This document shows, one piece after another, positions 47,102 to 56,140 of a stretch of DNA of 64,000 bases. This DNA is from Thalassospira mesophila. Lineage in GTDB: Bacteria; Pseudomonadota; Alphaproteobacteria; Rhodospirillales; Thalassospiraceae. Positions within the stretch are counted from its first letter, which is position 1; each line of letters starts with the position of its first letter. The position numbers and the translations under genes were made by a program. The stretch is from positions 1 to 64,000 of the forward strand of contig NZ_JFKA01000014.1 of assembly GCF_002115755.1 (NCBI RefSeq). The letters run 5' to 3'. The notes beneath the pieces were generated by a model that searched no databases, was not told the DNA's origin, and was given only the letters and a program-made list of their open reading frames with translations.

Positions 47102-47113
47102 TTTCGTACGAAA
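47102..47113. promoter_or_regulatory. Palindrome TTTCGTACGAAA, candidate DeoR operator 1
   Basis: A perfect 12-bp palindrome about 35 bases before the binding-protein start, in the divergent intergenic region shared with the DeoR gene. A near-copy lies at 47251-47262. Confidence 0.65.
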
Positions 47114-47250
47114 ACAACGTGAGGGGGACGCTACCGATATTTTCATAACAGTTGTGTGACAAAGCAAAGAATTAAATGTTTCAACAGTGATTGCGGGGTT
47201 CTCAGCGCGATTTTTACATCGCTATAATCACGGGCAAGCGAAATGGAAAC

Positions 47251-47262
47251 TTTCGTGCGAAA
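47251..47262. promoter_or_regulatory. Near-palindrome TTTCGTGCGAAA, candidate DeoR operator 2
   Basis: This differs from the palindrome at 47102-47113 by one central base and lies 17 bases before the DeoR start codon. Two copies 149 bp apart fit repression of both divergent units, possibly with looping. Confidence 0.65.
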
Positions 47263-47279
47263 ATAGAAAAGGTATTTTG

Positions 47280-48053
47280 ATGCCCCGTCCCGTGCCAATT
47301 GAAAACCGCCGCGACCGTATTGTATCGCTGGTCAAATCCTGTGGCTTCATGGCTGTCGAGGAACTGGCACACCGGTTTGACGTTTCTGTTCAAACCATCC
47401 GCACCGACCTTCGCGATTTACAAGAACAGGGCCGCATTTTTCGCCGCCACGGCAAGGCCGGGCCCGCCCCGGTGCCCGATAATACCAGCTATGAAAAACG
47501 CGAGGTCTGGAACCGCGATGGCAAACGCGCCCTTGCCGCCAAACTGACCAGCATGATCCCCGAAGGCTGCACCATTGCCATTGGCACCGGCACCACCGCC
47601 GAACTGGCCGCGCACAGCCTGACCCGGCACCGCAACTTAACCGTGTTAACCAACAATTTGCACGTGGTGCTTACCATGCAAAACGCGCCGGGTGTCACCT
47701 TGCGGCTGGCGGGTGGCACTATCCGTACCCGCGATCTCGATGTAATCGGGGCGGACAGTGCCGAATTTTTCGGCTGTTACCGTGCCGACTTTGGCATTGT
47801 CAGCGTTGGCGGCATGGGCCCCGATGGCGATTTGATGGATTTCAACATGGACGAAGTGCGCGCAAGACGGGCCCTGGTGCAATGCTGCGACCATGCCATT
47901 TTGCTGGTCGATGAACGCAAAATGGGCCGCAAGGCCCTGTGCCGCGATGGCCATGCCAGCGACTTTAACACGGTTATCCTAAACGCCGCCCCGTCCGACA
48001 TGCTGCAAAAAAGGCTGGTACAAAACCGCACCAGCCTGATTGTTGCGTCATAA
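47280..48053 (+). CDS. DeoR-family transcriptional regulator
   Basis: This 257-residue repressor-type protein has an N-terminal DeoR helix-turn-helix (RRDRIVSLVKSCGFMAVEELAHRFDVSVQTIRTDLRDL) and a C-terminal sugar-phosphate-sensing domain with the GTGTTAELAAHSL and TNNLHVVLTM motifs. DeoR proteins usually respond to a phosphorylated metabolite. ATG 47280 has AAAAGG seven bases upstream, so the longer frame is rejected. It is divergent from the importer/hydrolase operon with matching palindromes between them, so it is the likely local regulator. Confidence 0.93.
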   Translation: MPRPVPIENRRDRIVSLVKSCGFMAVEELAHRFDVSVQTIRTDLRDLQEQGRIFRRHGKAGPAPVPDNTSYEKREVWNRDGKRALAAKLTSMIPEGCTIAIGTGTTAELAAHSLTRHRNLTVLTNNLHVVLTMQNAPGVTLRLAGGTIRTRDLDVIGADSAEFFGCYRADFGIVSVGGMGPDGDLMDFNMDEVRARRALVQCCDHAILLVDERKMGRKALCRDGHASDFNTVILNAAPSDMLQKRLVQNRTSLIVAS

Positions 48054-48076
48054 TTCAAATACCGGGCACGTCCGCT

Positions 48077-48856
48077 TCAGGCGCAGGCTTCCAGCATCAT
48101 ATCCTTGGAAATGGTCAGATCGCGCGAAACATGCAGGCTTTGATTACGATCCAGCGCAATCCAGCTCGCACTTTCAGCATCCAGTGGCTCGGATACCACA
48201 ATCACCTGATTGCCCCGTTTGCGATAATACAGCGACGGCGGCTTGTCATCGCTGGCATAGCGCACTGCACACAGGCTTTCCCCGTCGCTTAAACAGGCGG
48301 TAAAGCGAAATGCAGCTTTAATGTCGTGGCGGCGCATGGCGGCTTCGACTGTTTCAATTGCCTTGCGAATGGCGCGATGAGCATCAAGCTCCAGCCCAAA
48401 ACTGAGCATCAGATAAAAGATCAGTTCGCTGTCTGTCGTGCCTTGGCGCGAACAATAATATTTATCGTCAATCAGGGCTTCAAGTTCGCGGCGCACCAGT
48501 TTGTAATCGCCGATCTGGCCGTTATGCATAAACAGATATTTGTCATAGGCAAACGGATGGCAGTTGGACCGGCTGGTGCCGGTGCCGGTGGAGGCGCGCA
48601 CATGGGCAAAAAACAGACCGGATTCAATATTATGCGCCAGCGATTGCAAATTCGCGTCATTCCAGGCGGGCAAAATTTCGCGGTACAGGCCGGGTGTGTG
48701 ACGGTCCCCGTACCAGCCAATACCAAAACCATCGCCATTGGTCGGGGTCTTGGCTTCCTCGGCATGCAGGCTTTGCGCAACAAGGGAATGTTTGGGTTCA
48801 AAAACCAGACTGTCGAGGTAAACAGGATCCCCGATATAGCTTAGCCAGCGGCACAT
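48077..48856 (-). CDS. Class II glutamine amidotransferase family protein (YafJ/EgtC-like)
   Basis: This 259-residue stand-alone Ntn-type glutaminase domain starts MCRWLSYIG, with Cys2 the expected nucleophile after Met removal. The family motifs NGDGFGIGWYG, FFAHVRAST and LFMHNGQIGDYK bind glutamine and form the oxyanion hole, and TTDSELIFYLML follows. Relatives include EgtC, which trims gamma-glutamyl groups, and YafJ, of unknown role. The gene converges on the DeoR gene with only 23 bases between. Confidence 0.9.
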   Translation of the reverse strand: MCRWLSYIGDPVYLDSLVFEPKHSLVAQSLHAEEAKTPTNGDGFGIGWYGDRHTPGLYREILPAWNDANLQSLAHNIESGLFFAHVRASTGTGTSRSNCHPFAYDKYLFMHNGQIGDYKLVRRELEALIDDKYYCSRQGTTDSELIFYLMLSFGLELDAHRAIRKAIETVEAAMRRHDIKAAFRFTACLSDGESLCAVRYASDDKPPSLYYRKRGNQVIVVSEPLDAESASWIALDRNQSLHVSRDLTISKDMMLEACA

Positions 48857-49034
48857 ATAGTTATTCTCCCCGATTTTTGCCCAACACGGCCAGTATCAGG
48901 CGCCTATCTATGCCGCCAAACTACAGCGCGGTCAATGTTCTATAACGCTTCAAACCTGAATTGCCCGCATGGCTGATATGATAGCAATCGTCAGTTTTTA
49001 TTCCGGGAAAGCCGCAAACCAACATCGTTGCAAA

Positions 49035-51233
49035 TTAGGAATGAGATAGCTGATTGACCTGTTTACGCATCACAAATGGCCGAGCAAGAAAAATACCTAG
49101 CATCAACCAAAAGACACGCTGATACATTAGCTCGTGCGCCATCCCCATAATTGCAGCATTCCCCAATAGCAACAAAAACCCGCAAAGATAGGGGTCTGTT
49201 CGCCACTTCATCCCCCAAAAGGTACGTACCCCCAGAATAAGCGGCGGGAGAAATATAACGGTAAAACCGAACAGTCCGGCCTCGGCCAAAATCCATAAAA
49301 ATGAATTATGAATTATAAGGGCGCGTTCAGCGAGGGGGAGTGCCAGTTCCGATTGACTTTTGTAAAATGCTCCAAGACCCGCACCAAAAATCGGGTGGGC
49401 AACAAACATTTTCCACCCCTCGATCATGCTTATAATTCTGTCGTTCTGAACAATCGCAAAATCATTCGGACGCGCAACAATATCCCCCCTGCCAAGCCCG
49501 AAACCAGAAATAATATTAAGAAGGTCAGTTGCCCCATACAGAAATAAAACGCACAACACTGCGCAGACAAGCGCCTGTAGCGTCTTCTTTTTATTGACGG
49601 CAAAAAACATCACGGCAAAAAAAGCGGCCGAACCAAACGCAGCCCGAGATGCTGTTAAATAAATGACAGCAAAAAACATTCCCGGAACAAGTGCTTCTTT
49701 CCATGCCCTCATTCCCGCAGATGAATTTGAGCCAAGGAACAAAAACGGCAACGGCAACACAGATAATAAGAAAAATGCATAACTGTTTGGATTAGCAAGA
49801 AAACCCGCCCACCGCGGACTGGCCCAGTTCAACGACATAAGAACAGTTTGATCAAAATTAACCCGTAAAAACCACTCAAAGACAATGATTACAATTAACG
49901 CCGAACCGACCGATTTCGCAGCCGCCCGCGCCCCGAACTCGCCCCATAACGCCGTTAAAAAAGCACCAACAATAATGTAAGAAAATAAAATACCAACCCC
50001 AAGCAGGCGATTATATAATGCCCATGCCAAGTATCCGAAATCAAAGTAACCAATTAGATAGCTGATAGCGATCACAAATGCCGAGCCAAAAAGCCACCAG
50101 TTTACCCCTGCATTACTCCATATCGAACGCCAGGAACGCCGCTGGATGACAACAAAGACAAAAGTCATACCGGCAACAATAGCCAATGGATCAGCCAAAT
50201 TAACAGTCAGCTTTCCCGCTGAGATTGGCACAGGTAATTGAACCATCATCAGAACAAGAACAACAGGCGCAACCACCCATGAAAGTAACAAAATCAAGCG
50301 GCGACTGTAGCCGCTGCTTGCCTCCACATGCACTGACAGATCTTTCTTTTCAGGGGCAAGACCTTTAAGAACCCAGACGACACAAAAATTCAGAGCCAGC
50401 GCAACAAGTGTCAGCAATCCGACCCCGATGCCTGCCCCAACCCCCAAAGCCGAAGAAATATTTGCCGCCCGAAAAGCAAACCCGGCAGAAACTTCACGGA
50501 CACCCCAGCCACCAAAACTTATTGGAAAGGATGCTCCTAACATCGTAAGCAAAGCAGCAAACACGGCTTTCGCGGTTAAAACTTTCAGGCCTGCCATGCC
50601 CACAATCAAAGAAAGATATGCCCCAAGCATCAGAGTGTGCATCAAGACAATAATAAGTATGATAGCAACAAATCCGCGCCCAAATCCGCTGGAAAACACG
50701 AGTTTCAACTCGGACTTTTGTCTCTTTTTTAGAAAGAAAATATAAAAAATACCCATACTTAGCACGACGAACAAAATCATCGATAAAAGCATTACACCAG
50801 GTGCATAATCAAAACTCACTTTCCCGAGAACAAAAAAAGCTGCAGAAATTGATGCGATCACTAAAACGGCCAGCGAAAAAACGCGTTCCAATGCGGTAAC
50901 AATTACTGAAGACTCTGCATCCGAGATACCTTTTACAAGAAGGGTGCGAGATATGCTTTGCCCGAAAAAATTAAAAAACGCCATCCCTGCGAGTATTGAA
51001 TATATATTTACAGTATGTGCGCGGCGAAATCCTATGTTTTGACCAAACATCCTCAGGAATATCTCGAATCTGAGGCTGCTTAAAACTTGATTTAAAAACA
51101 ATAATAAAAGTGAGGTACCGATCCAGGAAATGTTTATTTTTGAAATATAGTAAAAAGATTGTTCGACATCCACAAAAAATAAAACTGCGGACACTGACAA
51201 TATTACAACAAAAATTTTAAAAAATAGATTCAA
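49035..51233 (-). CDS. Fusion of a flippase-like (LPG synthase TM/UPF0104) domain to an O-antigen ligase-like domain
   Basis: This 732-residue integral membrane protein has about twenty hydrophobic segments. Residues 1-300 match the lysylphosphatidylglycerol synthase membrane region (UPF0104), with ISFGGWGVREVSAGFAF as the clearest motif. Residues 340-730 match Wzy/WaaL-type ligase/polymerases, with the HPIFGAGLGAF and HNSFLWILAEAGLFG pattern. I know of these as separate proteins. The start is a TTG preceded by AAAGGTGA. The gene and its upstream region are visibly more AT-rich than its neighbours, and no other glycan gene adjoins it. It may act on a lipid-linked glycan. Confidence 0.8.
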   Translation of the reverse strand: MNLFFKIFVVILSVSAVLFFVDVEQSFYYISKINISWIGTSLLLLFLNQVLSSLRFEIFLRMFGQNIGFRRAHTVNIYSILAGMAFFNFFGQSISRTLLVKGISDAESSVIVTALERVFSLAVLVIASISAAFFVLGKVSFDYAPGVMLLSMILFVVLSMGIFYIFFLKKRQKSELKLVFSSGFGRGFVAIILIIVLMHTLMLGAYLSLIVGMAGLKVLTAKAVFAALLTMLGASFPISFGGWGVREVSAGFAFRAANISSALGVGAGIGVGLLTLVALALNFCVVWVLKGLAPEKKDLSVHVEASSGYSRRLILLLSWVVAPVVLVLMMVQLPVPISAGKLTVNLADPLAIVAGMTFVFVVIQRRSWRSIWSNAGVNWWLFGSAFVIAISYLIGYFDFGYLAWALYNRLLGVGILFSYIIVGAFLTALWGEFGARAAAKSVGSALIVIIVFEWFLRVNFDQTVLMSLNWASPRWAGFLANPNSYAFFLLSVLPLPFLFLGSNSSAGMRAWKEALVPGMFFAVIYLTASRAAFGSAAFFAVMFFAVNKKKTLQALVCAVLCVLFLYGATDLLNIISGFGLGRGDIVARPNDFAIVQNDRIISMIEGWKMFVAHPIFGAGLGAFYKSQSELALPLAERALIIHNSFLWILAEAGLFGFTVIFLPPLILGVRTFWGMKWRTDPYLCGFLLLLGNAAIMGMAHELMYQRVFWLMLGIFLARPFVMRKQVNQLSHS

Positions 51234-51715
51234 AAATCACCTTTGAAAATCAACATATGAAACATTATTAAAATAAAAATTTGAACCAAATTTGAGTGAT
51301 TTTTCAACATTTCCCTTATCGATAGATTTAATATAAATTGCCGATCAAAAATTTACATACAACGGAACAGCCTGCACAACAACTTGAATCTTATTGAGCT
51401 GACCTCAACACTAATGCTTGAAATACAGGCAAAAAATTCGCAACAAATTGTGCGAAGCTAAAAAGACAAACATAGCGACACAGCATACGCTTCATTTGCA
51501 CTCAAGAATACGAATCACCCTGCAATGATGCCACACGTCTATACCACAGATTATTGTCAAGAGATGTGGTGGAATCGGAGTCCCGGCCAAGCGATAGCGA
51601 GAACAACACAAGGAAAAAACAGCACAAAGGACAGACATTACAAACAAAACAGTTCTTTTTATCCATTTCATACGAAGCATTCGAAGCCAACCAGAAAAGA
51701 GCAGCCATTTCGTTT
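51234..51715. other. AT-rich intergenic region upstream of the fusion gene
   Basis: About 480 bases of low-GC sequence contain the promoter region of the fusion gene and the 3' flank of the methyltransferase gene. A 75-codon frame starts at 51719 by overlapping the methyltransferase stop (ATGA) and has one hydrophobic stretch, but I cannot support it as a gene. No RNA gene or repeat is evident. Confidence 0.5.
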
Positions 51716-52528
51716 TCATCGCACCTTCTGAACCTCCCGTCCTGCTGCGCCGGTGTCAAACCAGCCCCGGCCCACCACCGCCCAAACCCGGTGCGGGATC
51801 GACAACACATCATCGGGAAAATACGTTGCTAACAATTGACCATGTTCAGCATCAAACGCAGCCACACGTTCGTCACTCAAACTGGCGGCGACACCAGCAC
51901 TTGCCCGAATGCGTCCGCGCCACTGATCGGGGGAATAGGGTACATTAACATCAAAACTGAATGTTTCCAGATTGCCAAAACCGCCTTGGGCCAGGCCTTG
52001 CAACCAGCGCGGATAAAATCCGGCTCCTCCGGCCATCGGCCAGGCCGGATTATACTGCAAAATCAGTTTTTCTGTTGCTGCCACCACATTTCCTGGCAAG
52101 GGAAGCCAATCAAAATGGCAAATTACGATGGTACCGCCCGGCAATAAAACCCGACGAATTTCCCTTGTCGCCATAACCGGGTCAAACCAGTGCCAGCATT
52201 GACCTGCGACCACGACATCCATGCTCTTATCCGTGAGCGGGATATCCTCGGCTGCGCCGGTTTTATAGTCGACCTCTATCCCGGCGTCGTGATCAAGCCT
52301 TTTGGCTTCCGCCATCATCGCATCCACAACGTCAATGCCCGTCACGATGCATCCGGCCTTGGCAAACTGGCGCGCCAGCGAGCCGGTTCCTGTGCCAATA
52401 TCAAGCAGTCTTTGCCCGGAAATCCCAACATTGAACGGCTGCAACCGCACCAGTAATTCGGGAGGAAAACCAGCCCGAAAACTTCCGTAATCCTGCGCTG
52501 TTCTGCTAAAATCCGCTGCAAATGCCAT
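51716..52528 (-). CDS. Class I SAM-dependent methyltransferase
   Basis: This 270-residue enzyme has motif I LLDIGTGTGSLARQFA, an acidic residue at the end of strand 2 (VTGIDVVDAMM), and AAEDIPLTDKSMDVVVAGQCWHWFD, typical of the Methyltransf_11/UbiE-like group. The C-terminal part is family-like with FYPRWLQGLAQGGF. Substrate is unknown. ATG 52528 is preferred because the family normally begins just before the DYGSFRAGFP helix; the longer frame to 52786 has no features. Confidence 0.85.
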   Translation of the reverse strand: MAFAADFSRTAQDYGSFRAGFPPELLVRLQPFNVGISGQRLLDIGTGTGSLARQFAKAGCIVTGIDVVDAMMAEAKRLDHDAGIEVDYKTGAAEDIPLTDKSMDVVVAGQCWHWFDPVMATREIRRVLLPGGTIVICHFDWLPLPGNVVAATEKLILQYNPAWPMAGGAGFYPRWLQGLAQGGFGNLETFSFDVNVPYSPDQWRGRIRASAGVAASLSDERVAAFDAEHGQLLATYFPDDVLSIPHRVWAVVGRGWFDTGAAGREVQKVR

Positions 52529-52748
52529 TTTGCCCCGCCCTTGTGATGCCTGATTAAAATAAACGGCATGAATATGCTTGGCAATATTAACGCCATTGGC
52601 CTGCCAGCAGACATGCTGACCACGTAATCGCCCGCATATTCCAGCCTTGGGTTGCGTGTGTTGCATGCGGGCAAAGGTTAGAACCGCGTCGCGATTGGCC
52701 GTTGCGCCAACAATCGCGCCTTCAATGAAGAAAACACAAATAAAGCAC

Positions 52749-52777
52749 TTGCCAAGCAGGCATATTGTCCGTATTTT
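52749..52777 (+). promoter_or_regulatory. Candidate promoter of the tRNA-Thr gene
   Basis: TTGCCA (52749-52754), 17 bases, TATTTT (52772-52777): a plausible sigma-70 promoter ending about 20 bases before the tRNA. Confidence 0.5.
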
Positions 52778-52798
52778 CCGCGCCACAAATCGATTTGT

Positions 52799-52874
<76 letters not shown>

Positions 52875-53390
52875 CCAAAACCCCGGTTGCTTCGGCAAGC
52901 GGGGTTTTGTGATTCCAGCCCCGTTTTCACAAATTCTGTGCTATCGCGTCTTCTTGCATATTGCCAGCCATGCGCGCCCGCAGCCTGCCTGGCAATGATA
53001 ATGGCCCCTGACATGATCACGGCAGGCAGTGGTCCCTGCCGGACATGGCGCACGCCTTGCCCGTTATCGCGCGATGTCAAAATTGCAGTGCAAATTATGT
53101 GAGCATATTCACGGCCCGCACTCGAACTGTTCGGGATTGGGGCCACACCGCCTTACGCGACGACCACAACCCAAAAGAGAGTCGCACCACACCAACGTGT
53201 CTGCTTTCGTCGACAGAGAGAAACCCCCGAAAGAACCGCCTTTTAGCCTACCTTGTGAAAATATCGCCTTAAAACACAACCTAAGCTAGAAAAATAGAAA
53301 AAATATCACAATCCAGATTCCACCACGTCATAATTGAAGACAAATACAGCAAGCAACTTTTAGTTGTATTTTATTCAGGGGAGATTCGTG
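52875..53390. other. Intergenic region between tRNA-Thr and the sigma factor gene
   Basis: Apart from the tRNA terminator at its left end, these 515 bases hold no recognisable gene or RNA. The last 100 bases before the sigma factor are AT-rich and probably contain its promoter, but I cannot identify the boxes with confidence. Confidence 0.5.
52877..52908 (+). terminator. Terminator of tRNA-Thr
   Basis: AAAACCCCGGTTGC (52877-52890) and GCAAGCGGGGTTTT (52895-52908) form a 14-bp stem with one mismatch capped by a TTCG tetraloop and ending in TTTT. Confidence 0.88.
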
Positions 53391-54557
53391 GTGGGCGACA
53401 TTAACCGAAATAATTTTCTTGTAACCTTGACGGAGAACGAAACAGCCTTTGCACATGCCTTGCAAGATGCACTGGCAAAAGCCCTTGCGGATCAGGATGC
53501 AAAGGTAACCTCGATCTGGGCGCATCTGGAAGCCGCACGCCGCGCCCGACTGGCACAGGAATTTGTTGCCGGGGTCAGCTTCCATGCTACCAATCATTTT
53601 GGGGCCACCTCGTCAGAGGCATCCTCTCCGGTCCCGGATAGCATCCCCCTTTCGTCCTTTCTGCCCGGGGCAAGCAGCGCCTTGCCAAACGGACCTGCAA
53701 GCCAGCCAGTTTCACCTGACAGTCCGACTGATACATTCGCCCCGCCCCGCGACATTGCCTCAACGCCCGCCCAGGACGGCACCCGTTACACTGGAAAAAC
53801 CGGCAAACCCAACAACGTCACAGAAGCGACGGGCGACCGTTCGTCGGCCCCACGACACTCCCACTCTGCATATTCCGCCCGCCAACAGCCCGCACACCCG
53901 GCTTCCCTTCCGTCTCATCGGGCGCCGGCCCCAGAAGTCGGCTTTGGTCCAAACGCGGCAAAGGCGCAGTCTGCAAACGCCGCATTCACCGCCTCTCCCG
54001 ATCCCGATTATGCGCCCTTTGACGCACGAAACACACTGGCCCCCAATTTCTGGCCCCTCTGGATTGACCAACAGGACTGCCTTATGCGCCAATGCCTAAA
54101 ACTGATGTCAGGAAATATGGACGATGCACAGGACGCCCTGTCAGAAGCCATGGTCAAGGCATCGGTCAAGTTCGAGGAATCGATGCATGACATTCGCAAC
54201 CATCGCGCGTGGTTGTCGCGTATTGTTCACAATGCCTGCATTGACCTGCATCGCCAGAACAGACGCAAGGCCGAGTACCATGAAGAGGCCCACAGCACAG
54301 CCGACGATGCCATGCCGGCTATCACATATCGCGACGTCGCCACCCCCGAGCAAAATGCCCTGACCGGCGAAATGTTTGCCAAGCTCGACACGGCGCTGGC
54401 GAACCTGCCGGAAAAACTGCGTCGTCCGCTATTGATGCGCTGCGTTTACGACCAAAGCTATGACGAGATCGCAAAACATCTGGGTTTAAGCAACTGCGCC
54501 GTCCGCAAACGAGTACAACTGGCGCGCGACCAGTTACGTGGATGCGAAATTCGTTAA
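53391..54557 (+). CDS. ECF-like sigma-70 factor with a long N-terminal extension
   Basis: This 388-residue protein directs RNA polymerase to a specific promoter set. The sigma region 2 domain lies at about 225-300 (CLMRQCLKLMSGNMDDAQDALSEAMVKA, WLSRIVHNACIDLHRQNRR) and region 4 at about 335-385 (ALANLPEKLRRPLLMRCVYDQSYDEIAKHLGLSNCAVRKRVQ). The first 220 residues have only a short helical start and then a Pro/Ser/Ala-rich, probably disordered stretch. ECF factors are normally about 180-200 residues, so the extension is unusual. I chose GTG 53391, seven bases after GGGGAG. No anti-sigma gene is adjacent. Confidence 0.85.
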   Translation: MGDINRNNFLVTLTENETAFAHALQDALAKALADQDAKVTSIWAHLEAARRARLAQEFVAGVSFHATNHFGATSSEASSPVPDSIPLSSFLPGASSALPNGPASQPVSPDSPTDTFAPPRDIASTPAQDGTRYTGKTGKPNNVTEATGDRSSAPRHSHSAYSARQQPAHPASLPSHRAPAPEVGFGPNAAKAQSANAAFTASPDPDYAPFDARNTLAPNFWPLWIDQQDCLMRQCLKLMSGNMDDAQDALSEAMVKASVKFEESMHDIRNHRAWLSRIVHNACIDLHRQNRRKAEYHEEAHSTADDAMPAITYRDVATPEQNALTGEMFAKLDTALANLPEKLRRPLLMRCVYDQSYDEIAKHLGLSNCAVRKRVQLARDQLRGCEIR

Positions 54558-54585
54558 TTGTAAAAACACACAGAACCTTAAAAAC

Positions 54586-54616
54586 AACCCCGGACACAAA
54601 ACATGTGTCCGGGGTT
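54586..54616 (-). terminator. Terminator between the sigma factor and cyclase genes
   Basis: AACCCCGGACAC (54586-54597) and GTGTCCGGGGTT (54605-54616) pair perfectly over 12 bp. On the reverse strand GTTTTT follows, so it best terminates the cyclase gene, but it also follows the sigma factor gene. Confidence 0.8.
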
Positions 54617-54689
54617 AATCATTGCAGATATACCATTTGATAACAGCGCCGTGCAAAACACATCCGCCACAAACTGCCACAGCAAAAGC

Positions 54690-55994
54690 CTAGCTGGCGC
54701 GCAGCAATTCCAGGCGCTGGCAAGCTTCGCTAAAATCCGGGGCATACAGGGTCACGCGCGTGCCCGTTCCCTGCAATTCATATTCGCCGATATTTTCTGT
54801 CGGGCAGGAAATATATTTGGCAACCGGTGCGCTCACCAAAACCCGCTTGCCCAGCTGTTTGGTCAGTTTTTCAATCCGCGATGCCTCATTGGCGGCGCGG
54901 CCAACCACGGTAAAATCAACCCGTTCCTTAACCCCGACATTGCCATAAACAACATCGCCCACATGCATGCCCAGGCCATAATCAAATTCGGGCAGGCCCT
55001 GTTCTTCGCGGCCACGGTTAAGGTTTTCGATATTCATCTGCACTTCGGCCGCGGCATAAACGGCGGCATGGCAAGCCTGTTCAAGGTCGCCTTCATCATC
55101 GCGGATCGGGAAAATTGCCAGTGTTGCGTCACCAATATAGCGTAACACCTGCCCGCCATGCGCCAGAACCGCGCCCGCCGTTGCAGCAAAAAAGCTGTTC
55201 ATCTGTTCAAGAAACGCATCATCGCCCACATGGGCCGCCATCGCAGTTGAATTGCGCATATCGGAAAACCAGATCACCGCCCGTGTTTTGGTGCTGTCGC
55301 CCAGTTTAATCTGCCCGTTGCGCACGCGGTGCCCGGCATCCGATCCCAGATAGGTTTCCAGAATGGTTTTGGTTTCGTCATGCATGATACGCATTTTGCA
55401 CGTCACGGCGAAACGGCGCTGAATGGCGGAAAGAATGGCAAGGTCTTCGTCGGTAAAACCACTGGGGCGGCTGGTCAGATAGGTCATAAAAATGCGGTTT
55501 TCGCCCAGTTCGCTGTCGCGATCGGTGACAAAAGGTGTGACCAATGCCAGATAATCGGTGCCGCTAAGCTCACGGAACGATTTTAAAACCGGAAAATCAA
55601 GGATGGCACCCGGACCAATCAAATGGCGGCGTAAAAACGTCACACCATTGTCGATCATCCATTTCATCGGGCTTTCAACCCATTCAGGATTGTTTTCACG
55701 CACCCCCAAATGAAACGACCGCTCAACCTGCCCTGTCGGCTTTGACCAGATATAACTGACCCCTTCATACAGCGGATGCAGGGTTTTAAAGCCAACCATC
55801 ACCCGGTCAATCGGCAAACCCGCGGCAACAAGGCGCGACACCATACCGGAAATGACTTCGTCAACATCGGTATCCTGAAGCGCACTTTCCATCAGCCAGT
55901 CATTGACCGAGCGTACAAACCCGCCCCCCGAAAGGGCAGAATTTGTGCCCGGCAAGGAAGTGACATTACCAAACTGCTTGTTTTGCTGCGCCAT
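54690..55994 (-). CDS. Adenylate/guanylate cyclase domain protein
   Basis: This 434-residue soluble protein should make a cyclic nucleotide. A class III cyclase homology domain spans about 230-410: metal Asp in WFSDMRNST, second metal Asp in RYIGDATLAIFP, GMHVGDVVYGNVG, and the transition-state Asn/Arg in VVGRAANEASRIEKL. The N-terminal 200 residues look like a GAF-type sensory domain. The usual Lys of the substrate pocket is replaced by Arg-Tyr before IGD, so whether it prefers ATP or GTP is uncertain. GGAG seven bases upstream supports ATG 55994. Confidence 0.88.
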   Translation of the reverse strand: MAQQNKQFGNVTSLPGTNSALSGGGFVRSVNDWLMESALQDTDVDEVISGMVSRLVAAGLPIDRVMVGFKTLHPLYEGVSYIWSKPTGQVERSFHLGVRENNPEWVESPMKWMIDNGVTFLRRHLIGPGAILDFPVLKSFRELSGTDYLALVTPFVTDRDSELGENRIFMTYLTSRPSGFTDEDLAILSAIQRRFAVTCKMRIMHDETKTILETYLGSDAGHRVRNGQIKLGDSTKTRAVIWFSDMRNSTAMAAHVGDDAFLEQMNSFFAATAGAVLAHGGQVLRYIGDATLAIFPIRDDEGDLEQACHAAVYAAAEVQMNIENLNRGREEQGLPEFDYGLGMHVGDVVYGNVGVKERVDFTVVGRAANEASRIEKLTKQLGKRVLVSAPVAKYISCPTENIGEYELQGTGTRVTLYAPDFSEACQRLELLRAS

Positions 55995-56140
55995 TGGCAC
56001 GCTCCGTCCTGTATATTTTCATTTTTGTTACACCGCTTAAATGGTCGAAACGCCATAAAGCGCAATCACAAATTCAAAAAAGAATGGCAGCCATGCAGAA
56101 CCGGAAAGCCCGATCACGGCAATTTGGCAAAATACCGCCT

